Source: Branchiostoma floridae
Taxonomy: Eukaryota; Chordata; Leptocardii; Amphioxiformes; Branchiostomatidae
Length of the DNA: 64,000 nucleotides
NCBI RefSeq assembly: GCF_000003815.2
Contig: NC_049987.1
Coordinates: forward strand, 10,646,714 to 10,710,713
Direction: 5' to 3'
The notes under the pieces are model-generated. The model did no database searches and had not been told where the DNA came from. It was given only the letters and a program-made list of their open reading frames with translations. Made by a program: the position numbers and the translations under genes. Positions 33,061 to 44,339 of the stretch are shown piece after piece; position 1 is the stretch's first letter, and every line of letters begins with the position of its first letter.

Positions 33061-34353
33061 ACCTCATTTATTATATAATGTGAAGTAGTAATGTGAAGTA
33101 GTATGTGAAGTAGTATGCATTTATTACTTTCTAAAATTAATATCTATCGGAAAATAACACTTCCGTGTGAAGTGGAATGCCCCTTTAAGTCAGTACTAAC
33201 ATATGCTTCCTAAGATATGTTGGGCGAACTACAAGCTCTAGTGATATATTATACAATAAAAGCAGTCAATGGATAAATGCAACAGTGCAGTTGCTGGTAA
33301 ATGCTTTAGAAGTATCTGAATTATTAAAGAATGACCAGTAACAATAGAGTAGATTTGTGGACATAAAAAGGCACAAGGGATATTTTGAATTTCGTCGATC
33401 TTTTGGAATCAACAAATTTAGCCCATGGAAGTTTAAAGTCTACGCGGTCGGCTTTATTAGTAGAATATCCCACATCATCTCTTAGGATATGGCTTTCCAC
33501 GATTCAAGACACCTTGTAAAAGTGATGAAATCATGTGTGGACTTTGATACATTACTCGGCACATATGCTTAATAAAGCCCCGAATATCCCACTTGCACAA
33601 TATCTATTCTAAACTTACAAATGCGTTGAGGCTTTAGATCCTCAAAAGTTTTTTGTTCTTTCTTTCTTTTCATAACAGGATTTGCTTGGAGGAAGAGGAA
33701 GTAAGAAAATGGGTTATATTCCTACCTAGCTCCAGGCGACACTTAATTAGGGAACACATGGAATGAATACATGTACACGAATAGATCTTATACGCTGTAC
33801 GTTTTAACACAGAAGTGTATTTATTTGCCACTGCAGATGTGCAACAAACATGGTAAAGATCAAGCATTGACTGACAACATTAGTAACAGCTTTTGTAAGA
33901 TGATGATATATAATACAAATAACATTTTATCACGCAATTTTGCAAACTTACATATCCTCGAGTCTCACAGTCTACATTCTAGGGGTGGAATTAACAAAAC
34001 CTGCACCCTAAACATGTGGAGAAGGAGCCTATATTTATATATATGACAAGACAACCTGTAGCTTAAGAATATTATATAACCTTAACACCAAATCTTTTTT
34101 CTTTATGAATTATCCTTTTATACATTTTCCAAACACAGGGCACAAATATAGAAAACTAATACATGTGAAACACAAATCGAAGTCAACCTGCACCCTATCT
34201 GACACGATTGTGACATTTCAATTAACAGATACACACTAAAATACCAAATGGCATAGTAGTTTACAAATCAATGTTCACAAGTCTTTGGGTAGAACCACCT
34301 GAATCTGAATTTCTAATCGTGCCAACATGCGTCAACAATTTCTTTCTAATGTC

Positions 34354-35490
34354 CTATACCGATGTTTCATACACGACAACTCCTTTGGGAGTCAGATATT
34401 TAAATGTTGCAAGCTTTACCTCACATTTTTCTTCCACGAAGAACACATCCATTTGCCGCCGTGATCTTGCGACTCTCGTGTCTTTGTTCTGGTTGTAACT
34501 CCTTAGATCGTTGGCTTTGCCCCGATTCAGACGCAGTGCGTTCCGTACGCTTTCCCGAAACTTCTGGCTAATGAAGACATACAGGATGGGGTTGACGCAG
34601 CTGTTGGCGTAGGACATGACCATGGCGACGTGAGACACCGCCAGCATCGGCGTCAGCGGCAGGTCTGTGATGAGGTTCAGGAGCTGACACACGTGGAACG
34701 GCAGCCAGCAAACCACGAACGTCACCACGATGGCGCTCACCGTCTTGGTCACTCTGGTCCGCATGTTGGCAGAGACTCTGGCCACGGCGGCGTGAGTGGA
34801 CGTGTTGCGCCTGAGATGACGGATGACCATCAGATAAGACACGCTGATCACTGACAGTGGTATAAGGAAACCCAGGATAAAGGTGTAAGAAATGAAGGCT
34901 TGGTGCCAGAACATGGCGTTGTCAGCGGGCCAGTCTAGCATGCATCTGTAGTTTCCGTTCATCAACATGACGGTATCACTGACCGTCATGACAGGGATGG
35001 CCAGTAGGATCGCCGCTAACCACACGGACAAGCTGACGGCGACCGCTACCTTCGGCTGGCGGAGATGGGGGTGGCTGGAGGCGCGGACGATGGCCAGGTA
35101 GCGGTCCACGCTCAACACGGCCATGTTGAACACCGTGGTGAACATGTTGATGGCGTCCATGGACAGGACGATCTTACACATGCCTCTCCCGAACACCCAC
35201 CTCCCCATGGCTGCCGAGGCGGAGATGAACGGTATGCCGAGCATGAAGAGTGTATCAGCTAATGATAGGTTCAGTATGTAGTACTTAGTAACATCCTTTA
35301 CCTTGGTGTATCCCAGCAACACGTAGATCACTAGCAAGTTCCCAAGAAGACCCACCACTGATACTGTTCCGTACATCACGGGGCCTACGATAGTCGTGAT
35401 GGGGCTCGGGTCCATCTGCGCCGTCAGGAAGTAGTCCGTTCCGTTCACGCTGCTCCAGTTGCCAATGGTAAAGTCGTCAGGAATTCTCAT
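34354..35490 (-). CDS. SSTR: Somatostatin-receptor-like rhodopsin-family GPCR, intronless
   Basis: A single 378-codon exon encodes a complete seven-helix receptor. The extracellular N-terminus (about 1-35) has sequons NWS and NGT. TM1 contains GLLGNLLVIYVLLGYTKVK, TM2 LNLSLADTLFMLGIPF, TM3 SMDAINMFTTVFNMAVLSVD followed by RYLAIV, TM6 FVVCWLPFHVCQLLNLI and TM7 YANSCVNPILYVFISQKFRE. The aspartate in the VDAVNMFT-like motif of TM3 and the YANSCxNPILY box are signatures shared with somatostatin, opioid and allatostatin-C receptors. The TM3-ECL2 disulphide cysteines are present (GMCKI and YRCML). The receptor should bind a peptide with a basic residue and couple to Gi/o. Subfamily assignment needs phylogeny. 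Confidence 0.9.
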   Translation of the reverse strand: MRIPDDFTIGNWSSVNGTDYFLTAQMDPSPITTIVGPVMYGTVSVVGLLGNLLVIYVLLGYTKVKDVTKYYILNLSLADTLFMLGIPFISASAAMGRWVFGRGMCKIVLSMDAINMFTTVFNMAVLSVDRYLAIVRASSHPHLRQPKVAVAVSLSVWLAAILLAIPVMTVSDTVMLMNGNYRCMLDWPADNAMFWHQAFISYTFILGFLIPLSVISVSYLMVIRHLRRNTSTHAAVARVSANMRTRVTKTVSAIVVTFVVCWLPFHVCQLLNLITDLPLTPMLAVSHVAMVMSYANSCVNPILYVFISQKFRESVRNALRLNRGKANDLRSYNQNKDTRVARSRRQMDVFFVEEKCEVKLATFKYLTPKGVVVYETSV

Positions 35491-36420
35491 TGTGGTTGAG
35501 CGTTGGATAAGATCAGAGGAAACGGCTCTTAACTTGGAGATATCTACGGTACTGGTATTGCTAGAGTTGAAAGAGTTCGGGGCAATACCGTTTAAAAGTG
35601 AAGCTTCTTGGCGCGATGCCGTAACCGATCTCAGAGCTCATACACGCGTTTCAACTTCTGCCTTCAACGAGCCAGACGTCAAACTGAGACTCTTTCAGAC
35701 CCTTCCTTTGACTAGCTTAAAAGCCGACCAATAGACCTGTCAATCACAATGCGTGGAAACGAAGTCACGTGTCTCTAAAGGGATTTGATTGGTGCATCAC
35801 CTCCCACACGAAGTACGAATTAACAAGGCGGTACACATTAACAAAGCGGAATCCACGTCATAGTCTTTGCGATTTCACTCCAGGGGTTTGAAGCGACGCT
35901 GCCTACTCTGGTTGTAACTTGATATTCTATATTAGTATTGAGCCTGAAATTTGACATCGGTCTCAGCTGCTATGCTGCAAAAGTACCAATTAATCAGTTC
36001 ATATAAAGAGTAACACCAAAGGGTTTTAGCATGGTTTTTGTAAACAGACGCAGACTTGTCTACTACAAATACAGTCTGAAAAACATGAGAATCAAGATGA
36101 TAAAAATATACATACTACATAATGAATAGTGAAGCCGTTTACGTATATGGAGACACAAGTACATTTTATCAATCGCACCTGAGCTCGTATGTGCTTCCCA
36201 ACAATGACTCACGTTACCTTGCTGTGTTAAACTGCTTTGTCCTAATGTGACTAAGGCGTAAAATAATTCAGCTAGCTTCACCTTAAATGACATCTCAATT
36301 CAGATTCTTATAACAAACATGTTAATTTATTCAGTGCTCAAGCTCATGCATTCCTGTGACATTCACATTCAACAAACTTGATTGAAGACACACGTAATGT
36401 TTATCACTCCATGTGCAATA
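35491..36420. other. Intergenic, GPCR upstream region
   Basis: No exon is seen. The GPCR promoter should be here; no TATA box or strong motif was noticed. Confidence 0.5.
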
Positions 36421-36998
36421 CGAGGGGCGTGCAATTAGTAATGGTCCTGACCCATTTCCCATAGCAGGAGATTAATGAAACTTGGCACAGTTATTAGTCT
36501 TTCTCTTCATAGGAATCACCCAGAGTTATGCATTTCTCCCATCGTTTGATGCAGCTCTGGACACCGATTTTGTAGGACACCCCAGGTTGGTCCTCCAACT
36601 GATGCCTCATCAATGGCACAAGAGGGACGACCAGGTCTGGGAGCTGTTTCCACAGACTTCCAGCCACGTTTGAATTCAGGATGCCAGCGTTTTACAAGGT
36701 CATATGATGGGGCATCATCACCATAAGTTTCATTTATTTCATCAAAAGTCTTCTTTGGTGTGCGTCCTTTCAAATACAAAAACCGGATCACTGCGCGACA
36801 CTCAACTGGTTCCATTTCACACCTGGTCCATTTCGCACCTGACTAAGTTCAAACACCAGTAAATCAGAAACCACAATTAGTTCAGAGCTGTCTTTTGCAA
36901 CATAACCCATAGAGATATGAATTATTACACATACAAAATTTCATTTAGATCAGACAACTGGAAGTGGGTCAGGACCATTACTTATTGCACGCCCCTCG
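36421..36998 (-). mobile_element. Internally deleted mariner element
   Basis: The inverted termini CGAGGGGCGTGCAATTAGTA and its near-complement ACTTATTGCACGCCCCTCG are flanked by TA (36419-36420 and 36999-37000). Inside, minus strand 36815-36516 encodes the start of a Tc1/mariner transposase: VECRAVIRFLYLKGRTPKK, then ETYGDDAPSYDLVKRWHPEF and APRPGRPS. This is the N-terminal helix-turn-helix DNA-binding region. The catalytic D,D domain is missing, so the copy is non-autonomous. Confidence 0.93.
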
Positions 36999-37008
36999 TA
37001 TATAGCTA

Positions 37009-37591
37009 AGCTAATGGCACAACCCGCCGTACGTGCTTTTTGTCCGTACGTTTTGTTAGGTCATATCCGCCATGTTTTTTTTTTCTGAAACGTGGAGAAG
37101 TAATGGCAGGAAGATCAGTGAGGAAGAACATCTCAACGCACGTCACTCGCACGGATGCACAATGTGCACGTACGTGGTCTGCACGCCACGCCTGGTCGTG
37201 AGCCGGTTGCGTGCATCGTTCGTTGCGCAATTCGCAAGTAGTAAGTGAATTACACGTTTAATCTCTGTGCGACTGCCACGTTACCGTATGCAGGCTCTAC
37301 TTACACGTACTGTGTACGTACGGTGTCCTCACTCGCTTTATGGGACACGCGCGTCGCCCGTACAGGCTCGTACAGGAGGAGGGGGTGGCGGGCGAATCTG
37401 CAGCTCGATGGCAAACAAAGTTTTGCCCGCACATTAAGTTCTATGGCGTGTCTGCGTGCTCCAAAATCCGTCGGATCCCTCACGAGTTCGTACGGAGGTG
37501 GTATTCACCATATACGGATCCCAAAAGATTACCCACGTTTTGCCACGTAGACAGCACGTACTTGCACGTACGATGGGTTATGCCCTTAGCT
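37009..37591. mobile_element. TIR element of the GTACG-rich family
   Basis: Termini are inverted: AGCTAATGGCACAACCC on the left and GGGTTATGCCCTTAGCTT on the right, each with CGTACGTGC or GCACGTACG just inside. The interior has GTACG and CACGTAC steps but no transposase. It lies 11 bp from the mariner element and is a fuller relative of 18690-19050. Confidence 0.8.
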
Positions 37592-37849
37592 TTACAGATT
37601 GCAGAATGTATTTTTTATCACTCCCTATGCCCTGTGCAATAGTTTTAGATTGTAGAAATACTAGTCTTAACTTCGAATTCCTTGTACTTAACAAGTTTAC
37701 CCTTACCCATGCAATAGGAGACACAAGTACATTTTATCACTTCCTGTGCAAAACTTTTTTAAGAACAAAGAAATTGATCTGATAATTTCATGCAATTCAT
37801 TTTCATGTCGTAGACTCCGTTGCAGTCTTCGAACGGGGTTGTTTTTTAT

Positions 37850-38052
37850 CGGGGGGGGGGGGGGGGGGTTGTTTCGCGATTTTCAACGTTGGCTGGGTTC
37901 TCTTGTGCCGGGAAAGGGAGTTTGCCGAGGAAGCGAGTTTGCTGTGAAAGGGNNNNNNNNNNNNNNNNNNNNNNNNNNNNNNNNNNNNNNNNNNNNNNNN
38001 NNNNNNNNNNNNNNNNNNNNNNNNNNNNNNNNNNNNNNNNNNNNNNNNNNNN
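37850..38052. other. Poly-G run followed by 100-N assembly gap
   Basis: A run of about 18 G at 37851-37868 precedes a 100-N gap at 37953-38052. The gap ends 40 bases downstream, in the minus sense, of the receptor ectodomain stop codon. Its true size is unknown. Confidence 0.9.
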
Positions 38053-38092
38053 AGTGTGGTGATAACAGAAGTTCATCACCAATAGCATATTT

Positions 38093-41000
38093 TTAATCAT
38101 CTATGTCACCAGCATCCTCGTTCTCATTGGTCGGTTCACAGGCTGAAAAGTCGTGATTGGCCAAGTGTCCCTCGGGACAGGCCTCGCACGTGACGTCATC
38201 CTTTAGGTATTCTCCCTGTGCACACCGCACACACACCCAACAGCAGGAGTCTCCACGCTGGGTCACCTTTCTCTCACCGAGGGAGCACGGATCGCTGCAC
38301 ACCGACTTCGGGATGCCTTCTTCTGAAAAAACTGTCCCTTCTTCATCGCCTGGAGAAGAAGTGTTGGTCTCATTCTCCCTAGCGTGCCCTGGCCAGTGTA
38401 TGTGTTGCGGGTTGAGATCAAGAGGGTTGGAAGAAAAGCCGTTCCATTGCCCAGCGGGTCGAAAGCGAGTGTTCCCGCCTTTGGTGTGGACGGAGAAGAT
38501 GTTGTATCGTTCGGGAAGCGAGAGCGGAGTGATCCGTGTGGAGTCAAAGGTTACCTCTTCACCATGAGCCACTGTGGTTAACAACAGTATGATCACGTGT
38601 CTGTAACTCTCGCGAGTTTACGATCTGAAGTAATTGGTTATTATTGATCCTGAAGAAGACTTAAGTGATCGTTTTAAATTTGGTCCGTGTGCACATTTTA
38701 TTATTAGTGTCGGAAGAAAGTTAAGAATTGTACAAAAGACATGTTTACATGACAGTCGATATTCTTTTTTGGTAATGGTACGGTTACAATAGTCGAAGGT
38801 CATCGTACGAATTTGTATTTTATTACCTGGATGTCTATCATTAATCGACGTATGTGCTAGCAATAATTTGTGATACGCGAGATGTCGTGGCAGTTTGTAG
38901 AAATAATCTATCCATGCAGACAATAAGTTAATCAACATGAAATCAACACAGCTGTGTAATGAGTCCATACCTCCAAACGTCACGTTGGCGATGAAGTTCA
39001 TCAGGAGTTCTGTATCCAGGTTCTCCATCTGCGGACACAGGCGGTGGCCATGGCGTCCGCGGGGGCACACCTCCTCATGCATGTCGTGTAACGCACTGGT
39101 TACAACTGAGACCGCATCCTGCACTCCACGTACCCACTTGTGTTGAGACACTGTGATATCCTCTTCACCTGTTAGCGTGTCAGATATATACAAACATAAG
39201 GTGGTATCTCACTACACTTTGGGCACTGCGGGGTTCGAAACATTACGAAATGAATTTAGAAGATAAAGAACGAATGTTCTTACGTTTTGTGTATTTGGTT
39301 GACTTCTAAGTCAAGCTTTTACGTATTTCGCAACATCTAAAAAATCGGCGAAAATAACACAACAGTGTCGCAGTGAACGAACCCCGCAGTGCTGCACCTG
39401 TGCCACAAGTGCAGCGAGATACCATCTTTAGATAAATGAAATTCGAAAACGTTAAACTTTGTAATTTTTCACAACATCGCTGTAAGTCCCCTATCCCATA
39501 GTCAACGGGTTTTGGCCGTATTTGTGTCACTCAGTGGCAGAGCAGCCTTACCTGTACATGTGCAAGGTTCACCTACGCCCCCTTGCGACAGTGACTCGGA
39601 AACGCACTGGACGTGATGCTCCCAGTACTCTCCAAACCACGGGTTCCTCTTGTTGTTATGCGGTCTAAGCTTGGAGAAGTACTTTGCAAACTCTACAGTG
39701 TTAAACAGAAAATGACCACCACCAAAATCAAATTATGACCACATGATAAGCTATAGATGTTACAATGAATCAACTAAGTAACAGTGTAAGTATGAAATGA
39801 AAACGTAATCATTTAACGTCCAGAAACTGTAAAAAGTTAGTTTGTTATGTAACGTTTTGGCTTTTTAACATTAGCTTAGATAATTTAAATTTGCATTCCA
39901 CTATGCAGTGATTCTGATTTTGGTAGCCTCAAGAGTGTCTCTCACAACAGTATTGATACATTTCTTTATCCTACTTAACAACAAGATATTTCACTAAAGC
40001 GACGACCTCGCTACGTCCGCTGAGCAACCTAAAATTAGCCAGGACGTAGACTATAGACCATTCTTATTTTTCACACGACATGGAAGCTGCTCATAAAAGT
40101 CGTATGAAACACAATAATTTTTTTTCAAAGTCTTTGCCTATGAACGGAAGACTAGTGTTCAAAGAACCATTAGGGATTGCTAAATGATCGCTAAAGACGT
40201 CTTCACGCTTGCAGGTTTGGCCACTGTACGAGCTCGAGTGCTCAAGGATCCCGGAGTAAGAGTTTCTACTAAAACATCTTTTGTCCATTGTTTGCTTTAG
40301 ATCGCTTCGCGAAGGCTATGTAGTGGGATGTGGGAATGGGTTGGGGTGGGTGTGGTACTTTACCTTCCAGCTGTTCCGACTCACGGTCATGGGCGAGAGT
40401 GATAACGCTCTCCCCACAACTGGACGTCAGGACGTCATCTCTGTGCCAGGTCTCCCCGCCAAGCCACACAAAGTGATTCACAGCGCCCATCCTGAAAGCA
40501 AAACATACAGAGTGCGCCCACAAACCGTTTGTATTAAACATGTTGTTACACAACTGTTCCCCTGTAGGCATTGACAACAAAGTTCAGGAAGCTACGAAAT
40601 TTTGCTAGTAAAGGAAAAAAACAACATTGCAGAGACCTGAAAGCAAGGAACATCATGGTCAGAAAAGAAAGTATCGGAGCTGAAGATGCATTTTAGGAAA
40701 AGAGGCGAAGAAAGTCCAGGAGAGTGTCTAGACCACTGCAACAGCAGCAGAATAGTGATGATAATGATAATGCTGTTGATAATAATGCTGCTGCTGCTGA
40801 TGTTAACGTTGTTGTTCATATTGATGCTGCTGATATAGTTGATGCTGCTGATGTTCCTGCTGGTTTTGTCGATGCTGATGTTGCTATTGATGATGATGAT
40901 GGTTTTAATGATTATTATACTGATGTCGATACTTCTGATGCTATTGATGATGATGGCGAAGTCAATCCTTTCTCATCCTTCCTACTTCCTTCTCTGGTTC

Positions 41001-43466
41001 AGTACGGATTCCAACATTTTCAAACGTGAAACAATGAAAGCTTATATATATTCTGACATTATGATACATGGCGCTCACCTTTCAGCGGCAGAGAAAAGAC
41101 TGCTGGCCTGTCTGTCGGTACTGAACACCACCACTCCCACCGCACGTGCGTGCTGCAACAGCCCTTCTATAACCCGGTCCATGTCAGCTGCACCCGCATC
41201 TCGTGGAATCTTCTGGTAAGTTGCCATGCAAATACCTTGACGAAAGCCGCCAAAAAACACATACCAAAAATTTTAAGTCACGTTTTAATCAACTGCAAGA
41301 TGTGGTATAAAGGGAAAAGGCAATGATCTTTCCAGATGAAATATCTTGCACAAGGATAGGGGTGGGTACCGGTACAGAAAATTCAGGTCCAGGTCCGGTT
41401 CAGGTCCAGGAATCAGGTCCGGACCTGAACCTGGACCTGATTCATTATGTGAAAACGTATGAATGGACGATACTAAAAACAATGGTCCATTTTGCTGCAA
41501 AGATATCTGTTAAGTGTAGTATTCGACTCCACTGGCGTTTTCAAAATCCTACAAGGCTAACTGCCTCTGTACGATTGAATGTAAAAGTTGGTAAAATGAC
41601 TATAGAGTCCACTCTGCTTCGCTCATGCTATTTGCCTAGACCGGTAACCCCGAAAACATTTTCCAATCGGTTCAACATCCGGTCCCCGAATTTTTTCAGG
41701 TCCGGTTTTTCTGGACCGGTCCAATGACAAAAACCGGTTTTGTACCGGTACGCATGAAAGTACAATAAAGGTATTCATTCATTCATTCGTTCGTTTCTTC
41801 GTTCCTTCGTTCATTTATTTGTTCGTTCTTTCGTTCGTTCATTCAATAATTCATACATACATTTGCTCGTTCGTCCATGATCTAGTTTACCAATCGCTCT
41901 TGAATTCTTTTCCTTTAATACAGAAAAAAATCTGTACCTCTTCCAGACTTCTTAGCCTCCTCTAGAAAGGCATCTGCGTTCTGTTCGTAGTACCTCCCCT
42001 CAGAGACGACCAGAGACACGTAGTTCCAGCCTAACTCCTGCACGATGTCGGCCAAGACGGCGGCCTGATTTGTCTCTGATGGCGCCGACTGGAAAAAGTA
42101 CTCAAACTCCGGTAGGAGACCCGAGGTGTCGGGCGAGAAGGAGATCTGAGGCACCTGGAGAACAACATGTCATTTTTTTTTTTACAAGAATAACTCTATC
42201 ATTGCTTACAAACGCACTGATATAAGACGAGGATTTGCCCAAAGTGCCAAGTTTTGACTGTCTAGAACATTGTAAAAAAGATAGTAACTGTAAAATGTTT
42301 CATCATGTTCGGGCATTTTTACCGGAGCCATCGCATTCATTGGTTCTCAAGATTGGTATTAATTGTTTCTGGTTCTCGATAAGTTTACCGCCATATGCTA
42401 GAACGCATAGGACGATGCTAGTCTTTCCCGGTCTTGTCTTGACCTGTGTGCAAATCCGGGTGGCCGATTCATCGGAATTTGAACCACATGTAGTGGATGC
42501 ATGTGTAGACCTCTACACCATGCGGACACGACGCAGTAGTGTCTATAAAATGGCGTATTCTCTTTTAAATGTTTTAATGTTTACCTTGAATAACCCCAGA
42601 AGCTCGGCGACCACTTTTACGGCCTCGGTGCGACTGGTGGGCCCAATGACACAGACCGGTTGTTTGTGTTTGCGGCCGTGATGAGGCCTAGAACCGTCAG
42701 CACAGAAGGCGTCATCTGGCCCTCTATCCCGGTGTACAAACGTCATGGCTCCCTGCACACTCCGTAACGGATCCTTGCACGTGTCAAGTATATGAGCGCC
42801 TAGACTGATGCCTATAACCGATAAGAAACAAATTGGATGTAAAAGATCGTGTCCCTAGATTTTCTTGGTTATACGTTGAAAATGACAAGCTCGTTATGGA
42901 TAGGTATTTGGTGTTGTGCGGTCCCAATTGTTGGCGGTCGCGGTCGCGTTGGCCAGTTTGTCGTTATGAAGAGGTTGCTTAATGCTTACGTCAATAAGAA
43001 AAATGTTCGGGACCGAGTAAAAGCGATTTGACTGTTTATACAGATATTTCTAAGTTGCAACAATATAACATTGTTTTATTCTCTTAACATTTAATATGTT
43101 TCTATTGCTTCTTAGATTATGTAAGGGATTCTATTGTCAAGTGACCTACCATTGGCATTTCAATGCTACCTTTACGTGAAAACAATCCCAAAGCGCAATA
43201 TCGTTACCTGGTAGTATCTTGCCATCTCTGTTGACTTGGTCGATGGCAAACAGCATGGCCTCCAGAGCCTGAACCCCGGGTACCGACACATGCCCGCACG
43301 TCCCGTCCGGCCCGGGCTCGTGTAGCGGGAACAGGCCACCCAGGATCACGTCTCCCTCCAGGAGAAGTCTCTTCTCACCGTGTTCCCGGGATGAAACCAC
43401 GCGTAGAAGTGACAAACAGCATATAAAGACCAGTTCAAGGCACGGTCTATGTTTTCCCCCAGCCAT
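38093..43466 (-). CDS. mGluR-type ectodomain (Venus flytrap plus Cys-rich domain) with no 7TM
   Basis: Eight exons join in frame with GT-AG sites: 43466-43208, 42811-42585, 42154-41938, 41235-41079, 40491-40364, 39692-39552, 39168-38971 and 38571-38093, giving 601 residues. A signal peptide occupies about 1-26. The Venus-flytrap lobe has mGluR hallmarks: VQALEAMLFAIDQVNRDGK, GAHILDTCKDP, LFKVPQISFSPDTSG, ELGWNYVSLVVSEGRYYE, LRPHNNKRNPWFGEYWEH and GVQDAVSVVTSALHDMH. The Cys-rich domain (534-587) has all nine cysteines (CSDPC, SCCWVCVRC, TCEACPEG, SACE). The frame then ends in EDAGDIDD-stop, where class C receptors continue into TM1. The arginine in IHR/IQR that binds the glutamate side chain in mGluRs is alanine here (VQALEAM), and the GSDGW aspartate is glutamate (GGETW). 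The ligand is therefore uncertain. The product would be secreted unless a 7TM exon is hidden in the gap. Confidence 0.87.
40735..40955. repeat. Imperfect GAT/GCT trinucleotide array in receptor intron
   Basis: GATGATAATGATAATGCTG, then GCTGCTGCTGATGTT and similar triplets run for about 220 bases, giving spurious Asp/Ala-rich frames. It lies in the intron between receptor exons 4 and 5. Confidence 0.85.
41345..41755. repeat. Foldback-type repeat rich in ACCGGT and CAGGTCCGGACCTG
   Basis: The left part (about 41360-41445) repeats CAGGTCCAGGTCCGG and contains a palindrome centred on TCAGGTCCGGACCTGA. The right part (about 41637-41752) has ACCGGTAACC, GGTCCGG, GGACCGGTCC and GTACCGGTAC. GGTACCGGTACAGAAAA on the left matches the complement of TTTTGTACCGGTAC on the right, so the ends are inverted copies. 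Confidence 0.65.
41768..41875. repeat. Degenerate (ATTC/GTTC)n microsatellite
   Basis: ATTCATTCATTCATTCGTTC-type units run for about 100 bases with substitutions, directly beside the CCGG-rich foldback repeat and upstream of receptor exon 3. Confidence 0.85.
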
Positions 43467-44339
43467 GGTGCTTCCTTGCGGCTTGGAACCAAGAAGGACT
43501 TCTGTCAACCTAAGCGTATGCTGTGTCCTCGGTGCCCGCTATCACGTCAAATAACTTCCTTGTCAAATAATTGCCAGATGATGTACTGCGCTTTTGCAGG
43601 GTTAAGGTTCGGGTTTTGTTAGGATTTAATCCTCCACAGCGCGATCCCTCTAGACAATATTCGCCGGAATTCTCCTTGACAATTGTAATGTACCACAAGT
43701 TTGTAAAGCACTTGTCTTCTTTTAGGTGTACTGGAAACCCACAAGCAGTATCAGGACAAATATCTGACGGGACAAATATCCAATTTGACTCCGGAACAAT
43801 GACGAGTAAATTTGATAATTCAGGACTGCCCTACACCATATGGTTCGCCCGGCCGAGGTCATTTTCTGGCCAATTTAGAGCTAACTACGCGTGAAATAAC
43901 CGTCTCTGCATGTCACCCTCAATTACTGAGTAGATATCGTCAAAGTAGATCACGATATATAGATAATGATGAGTGACTCTCCAACACGCACGGAGAAAGT
44001 GTTTTGCGTATGTTTACAGATGCTGAAATAACATATGAAATCTTAAGCTGCCATGTATTTCGTAACTCTACTGTAACATGCATGTTTAACATCAACTCAG
44101 TCCCCAGCATACAGTAAAGATGTTATCCCCCAAAGAACAACTAAAGACTCTCGAGCTTATATTCCCTTGAAATTTGTTGTTTTGTGAACTTCTTGTTCAT
44201 TTCTCTTGAAGGTTCATCTTCAATAATACCTGGTCTGTTCTATGCACATTATGGATGAAACACTGCGCCTGCGGAAAACTCTGGACTCTGGCCAATTCCA
44301 TTTCCTGCTACTTTCTTCTCCCCTCTGGTAGCATTGATC

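Larger units (their letters stand above)
32175..33188. mobile_element. TTAA-bounded TIR element carrying antisense LINE tail
   Basis: The left end is TTAA then AGGGGCATTCCACT; the right end is AGTGGAATGCCCCT then TTAA. These are inverted termini with TTAA target sites. An N gap (32,243-32,342) removes part of the left side. Inside, the minus strand shows a broken reading frame resembling the C-terminal part of a LINE reverse transcriptase protein, so a LINE probably inserted into the element. Confidence 0.8.
28640..34353. other. Gene-free repeat-rich interval between LSM10 and the GPCR
   Basis: No coding exon is supported here on either strand. The interval holds three copies of a dispersed repeat, a hairpin MITE, a TTAA-bounded element with LINE relics and an N gap, all listed separately. 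The part nearest 34353 probably includes the GPCR 3' UTR; a minus-strand AATAAA occurs at 33820-33825. Confidence 0.6.

Noticed and set aside
40724-41029. Asp/Ala-rich 101-codon frame
   Set aside because: It is a translation of the GAT/GCT triplet array inside an intron of the receptor gene.
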